Part shown: positions 60,412-64,000 of the stretch, in pieces
Position numbering within the stretch: position 1 is the stretch's first letter
Layout of the letters: each line of letters begins with the position of its first letter
DNA from: Meandrina meandrites
Taxonomy: Eukaryota > Cnidaria > Anthozoa > Scleractinia > Meandrinidae
NCBI GenBank assembly: GCA_963693305.1
Contig: OY855903.1
Location: forward strand, 21,091,755 to 21,155,754
Length of the DNA stretch: 64,000 nt
Direction: 5' to 3'
Notes under the pieces: model-generated
What the model was told of the DNA's origin: nothing
Seen by the model: the letters and a program-made list of their open reading frames with translations, nothing else
Database searches by the model: none
Program-made: the position numbers and the translations under genes

Positions 60412-61797
60412 TGTCGTAGGTTAAATAATGCAACAGTAGTATACACGACATGTTTATTATAAAATAAACAATCTGAACCTTGCAAAGAAAAAGATTTAAT
60501 CATCTTCAACGGTCTAATTTTTACTGATGGGCATAATAAACCCAGTCAGGAGCCCATTATACCTGACCAACAAGAAAGAATTCCATTCTATTATACGTAT
60601 GTACTTTATCAAAATGTTTTCCGAATAAGTGGCAATTGAACAAATTAGGAGACGACCTGATGTTCATTAATTTTTACCTGTTTTATTTTCGTTTTGACAA
60701 AACAGTCTGTATTGACAAACATGGCAAAACAAGAGTCGTTCACTGAGCATCCCTCAGAAACTGGTAAAACTTCGTATCTCCTAACAGAGAGGAAAATAAA
60801 TAGGAAAACTGCTAGGCGTAAAAAAGTTTTCGGCATAATTATCGTCCTTGTTTTTTTTTTCTGAGGTCTTAATTGTGAAACTGAAAAAAAGCTTCGCATA
60901 ATTCCCTCTCTTTATTAACTTTATATTTGTTTGGTGCAACGTAGCAGGAAGTTAAAATCTTTACTTTTATTGGATGAAGACAATACAACTGTCAAGAACA
61001 TTATATCAGTGATGTAATGTACTATTGAAACAGCTGGCTCATGGTCAACAACAAACTGGTCCGAACACGAAACAAAGTCAACACAAAGGCTGAAAACTCA
61101 ATTGTACACAGTACACGTAACTTACTTATCATTCCTTTACAACAGCTACTTGGAACAGAAAAGTGACCCTTAAAGCTAACAGGTATGACCAATTTCTCTG
61201 TGGGGTTTTCTCAGTCAAGATCTATCGCCAGTGAAAAATTGAATTTCTTCGCCTGTTTAGCTGTTTCAGAAATGTAATCCTTTCACAGTAGATAATTCTC
61301 GTATTATTTAGACCTATTCATGTAAGAACACTGATCACTATCCTCAAAAACAATTTCGATAAACAAAAATCACTCGACGCTCAGAAATGCCTATAGGTAT
61401 GATTTTTAACCGTTTTACACACTTCTAGAAATTAAAGTGCCCATAAACCCCAAAATTATTTTTCCTGCAAAGAATATTTTTATTTTTCTAAGCAGAATGC
61501 CGAAAAAATTTTGATTTCGATTCAAACTTTCAAGTTTGAAACCAAGTTCTCGGCGATGTAATCGAAGCACATCAAAGTTTAAGATTTCTTGGTCGCCTTT
61601 CTGGTTCGATCGGCGAGTGCTAGCAGCAAAGATTAAAATTAGACTTTCGATCTTCGCACACGGGTTTCAGTTTGCTTCGTATGGACTCCAGAGTTTTCGT
61701 AGAATTCAAGGTAATTATCTTCTCTTGCCGATCCATAATATTACCACTGTTTACTTGAAGCATTAAGCGATTTTAGTGAGCACTTGATTCAGACTTA
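60412..61797. other. Upstream region related to that of CTHRC1-2
   Basis: Non-coding. It carries a copy of the dispersed motif (60696-60740) and the block matching 24950-25410. AT-rich otherwise. Confidence 0.5.
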
Positions 61798-62177
61798 GGC
61801 CCGGTTCAGACGCCGTACTTTTCATGAGCCGAACTCAATTCGAATTTGGACCGACCCAAATTGACAAAAGTACGCCTCTTGATTCAGACGCCGTACTTTT
61901 TGGCCGTTCCTAATACAGTTCCAATAAAACCAGGCAAAATACATTAAAATAATTTATGAATTAGGATCGGCACATGAAAAGTACGGCGTCTGAATCAAAG
62001 CCGTTCGAAAGGCGTTCCACAGGCGAAATTCTCGGCCAAGCCAGGCGGGAAGAACGGGTGAGCCGTTCCAAATTGAAATAGCCGTTCTAATTTGATTCAG
62101 ACGCCGATCTTTTCATGTACTTAATTCAAGGAATTAGGTTCGGCTCATGAAAAGATCGGCGTCTGAACCGGGCCTTA
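61795..62177. mobile_element. 377-bp Harbinger/Tourist-like MITE with nested repeats
   Basis: Element 61798-62174 is flanked by TTA (61795-61797, 62175-62177). Ends GGCCCGGTTCAGACGCCG form inverted repeats of about 40 bp. The core CAGACGCCG(T/A)(A/T)CTTTT recurs internally near 61882, inverted near 61978, and near 62097, so the element is built from nested copies of its own end. The TTA duplication and GGCCC terminus are typical of PIF/Harbinger MITEs. Confidence 0.82.
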
Positions 62178-63364
62178 CTTGCTCTTCTGCGTGTACACAC
62201 GACGCAATTGACTCATTCCGGGACACTTTGTTTACATTACTAGCGAAGGGAAACAGATTCTTCACTCATTCTTGCCGCAAAGATGCGGCGTCTTCTGGCT
62301 TTGCGTTAGTTAATACAAGTGTTAACCTAATGGGTTTAAAAGCAGGGTAAGATATTTCCAGTCGAATCCTAACTTCGAACAGAAAATTAAAGATTATAAA
62401 TCGCATAAATGTGATTAATAGCAAATACAAGTTGGCGTACCGACCGGTCCTGCGAACGAATAGTTGACTGCAAATTATTCATACGCTAGAACAGACTTTC
62501 GTCGTAAACTGTCAATACCGATTAACTAAGTCAATACATTTTATATCTTTTTAAAACTCTAAGGCGATTCTACTTATTTAAACTGTGCATGCTGTGCGAA
62601 GGTCAAGAATTTGTGTTCTGTTGCGACACTGCGTGCCGATTACGGAATAAGGAATCTCTTGGTCTATCTTTAAATTTAAATACTCACGCAGATTTCGTGA
62701 TAATCTTTTCCCACCTATGACACTGATGTACATAGAGGATATTACACGGTGGCGAGAAGATATGAATTTTATGTTCGAATTTTATGTTCGTTTTTGGCAC
62801 GAGAACATTAAATTCAGATCTTTGAGCCAACGTGTAATGTTCTTTTTATTATATGGAGACCAGATGTAATTGAAATTGCCAATTTTTATTTCATTGTTTT
62901 CGAAAAATCGAGCTAGTTTTACAAATCACCCTTCGTCTTCACAGAAAATACAAAGCACCCGTGTCCATGAATTTTTTAATTTTTTAAAGTAAAACCAGTG
63001 AGCGGCGCGTCTGCGAACTACTTGAGTTGTAAAACTTTTTTATTTTCTCCTACGCGTTTCGTGTGACTAGCGCACACTTCTTCAGGGAGTTTAACAATAC
63101 AATCAAGTATACCTGTATATATACCTAGATACAGTTCTGCATTTCGCAAGAAACAACACCTACGGATTTGCGTATACAAACCGCTCGGTAATGCGTCTAG
63201 GAAACAGGCGAAAAAATATTATTAAGGTGTGACATATTTTAAGTGTGACATAACTATTTGGGGCCCACGCTTTCTAAGCGCTTTTGGCCATGACTTTATC
63301 AATGCGAAAGGAGCTTAATTTTTAACTGAGTAGTAATCTACTCTTTGTAAACCTTTTTCCGCAG
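62178..63364. other. 1.2-kb gap before CTHRC1-5
   Basis: No gene. A segment near 63040-63095 (CCTACGCGTTTCGTGTGACT ... CTTCTTCAGGG) looks like the tail of a Penelope- or LINE-type retroelement. Confidence 0.4.
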
Positions 63365-63496
63365 CAGATCGTGAAGAAGAAATGCCCTTCATTTCACATA
63401 AAGTCTCTGATCTCCTTGTTGTCTCTGTTTGTGATGTCATTGTTGGTTTTCTGTGCCACAGCAGAAAACAAAACCAATCAACCATCCTACAAAATG
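63365..63496 (+). CDS. CTHRC1: CTHRC1-like copy 5, first coding exon (rest outside window)
   Basis: The exon starts after TTTTTCCGCAG (63364), as in copies 2 and 3, and ends at donor GTAAGT (63497), nearly identical to exon 1 of copy 2. From the ancestral ATG (63382) the exon is 115 nt instead of 117: two bases are lost near 63409-63412, so that frame no longer splices in phase. However a new ATG at 63434-63436 (ACG in copy 2) restores the family frame: [14 protein letters not shown], ending in phase 0 at 63496. That would give a very short signal sequence. Whether the gene is functional depends on exons beyond the window. Confidence 0.75.
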
Positions 63497-64000
63497 GTAA
63501 GTGACATCTTATTGCATTACGTGTCAAATATTAATTTCTGAGATAAGTGAACGGCATTTCTTTGCAAAGATTGTGGACATACTAGATCCGGCCACGTCTA
63601 ATAGATAAATTTTATAATTTTGACATTTTGGGTCTTGATTTAATATATCTACTTTAATAGATAAAAATTGCGAAATTTTAAAAAGTCCATATTTGCTTAG
63701 TCGGTGTTTGTTATAATACATTTAGAGACTAGAGAGCTGGACTATTAAGAGGGAGTCTCTCTAATTTTCGACCGGTCGGTTCCGGATCGAAAAATCAAAT
63801 CGCCTGATTTTTTGTGAGGTGAAAGGCCTTCATGCCAAAGTAACAAAACCACAATCTTTTTGGTTCTTGGCTTAAGGTTTTTTCCGCTAGAGCTAAAAAT
63901 AATTTTGAACGAATTTTGCTCGCGCGCGACCGAAAATCAAGACGATTGTTTACCTTTTTTAAGCGATCGGTGAAAAGCAAGGACAAACTGTACCGCCATA
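63497..64000. other. Start of CTHRC1-5 intron 1
   Basis: Sequence after donor GTAAGT. The first ~50 bp match intron 1 of copy 2, then they diverge. No acceptor or collagen exon appears before the window ends. Confidence 0.6.

Overview
The window looks like nuclear DNA of an anthozoan cnidarian, most likely a stony coral (inference). The genes have few, short GT-AG introns, the intergenic DNA is AT-rich and full of small terminal-inverted-repeat elements, and the two recognisable gene families (CTHRC1-like secreted proteins and MYND zinc finger/DUF4470 proteins) are of a kind known from cnidarian genomes. There are no bacterial operons, CRISPR arrays or recognisable rRNA/tRNA genes.

Two tandem gene families are interleaved, all on the + strand. 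Family 1 is five CTHRC1-like genes: copy 1 (3' part, 1-701), copy 2 (25850-27338), copy 3 (46533-47874), copy 4 (52037-55644) and copy 5 (first exon only, about 63365-63496). Each encodes a signal peptide exon, a collagen Gly-X-Y exon and a C-terminal cysteine-rich globular exon. Family 2 is five two-exon genes with two MYND fingers plus a DUF4470 domain: A (4941-6261, broken), B (7637-10679, frameshifted), E (16357-19313, intact), C (29319-31375, intact) and D (32789-35833, one nonsense codon).

Much of this comes from a large, recent tandem segmental duplication. Positions 1-14812 (CTHRC1-1, MYND-A, MYND-B, non-coding tail) correspond to about 26.5-46.0 kb (CTHRC1-2, MYND-C, MYND-D, same tail). 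Each unit then took its own insertions, and the paralogous empty sites date and delimit them: a 647-bp TTAA element in unit 1 (4025-4671), a 158-bp pogo-like MITE (28963-29120) and a 4.8-kb element with ~650-bp inverted repeats and a TTAA duplication (36499-41294) in unit 2. A RecQ-like helicase fragment (14794-15297, minus) lies exactly where the unit homology stops.

The 19.3-25.8 kb stretch is mostly non-coding, with a possible T-box-like exon at 23574-23897. The 48-64 kb part holds CTHRC1-4 (whose second intron carries a complete 2.05-kb TIR element and a Penelope-like GIY-YIG fragment), a second T-box-like exon (58007-58210), a SWIM-finger gene with one frameshift (59653-60411), a Harbinger-like MITE and the start of CTHRC1-5.

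The most interesting signal is that every MYND-DUF4470 gene, including the divergent copy E, is preceded by three palindromes of the form TTCNNNGAA (mostly TTCTCGGAA), the half-site geometry of a STAT (GAS) site. With the copy turnover, apparent gene conversion and repeated reduction to a lone MYND finger, this suggests a rapidly evolving, co-regulated, possibly stimulus-induced gene family of unknown role.
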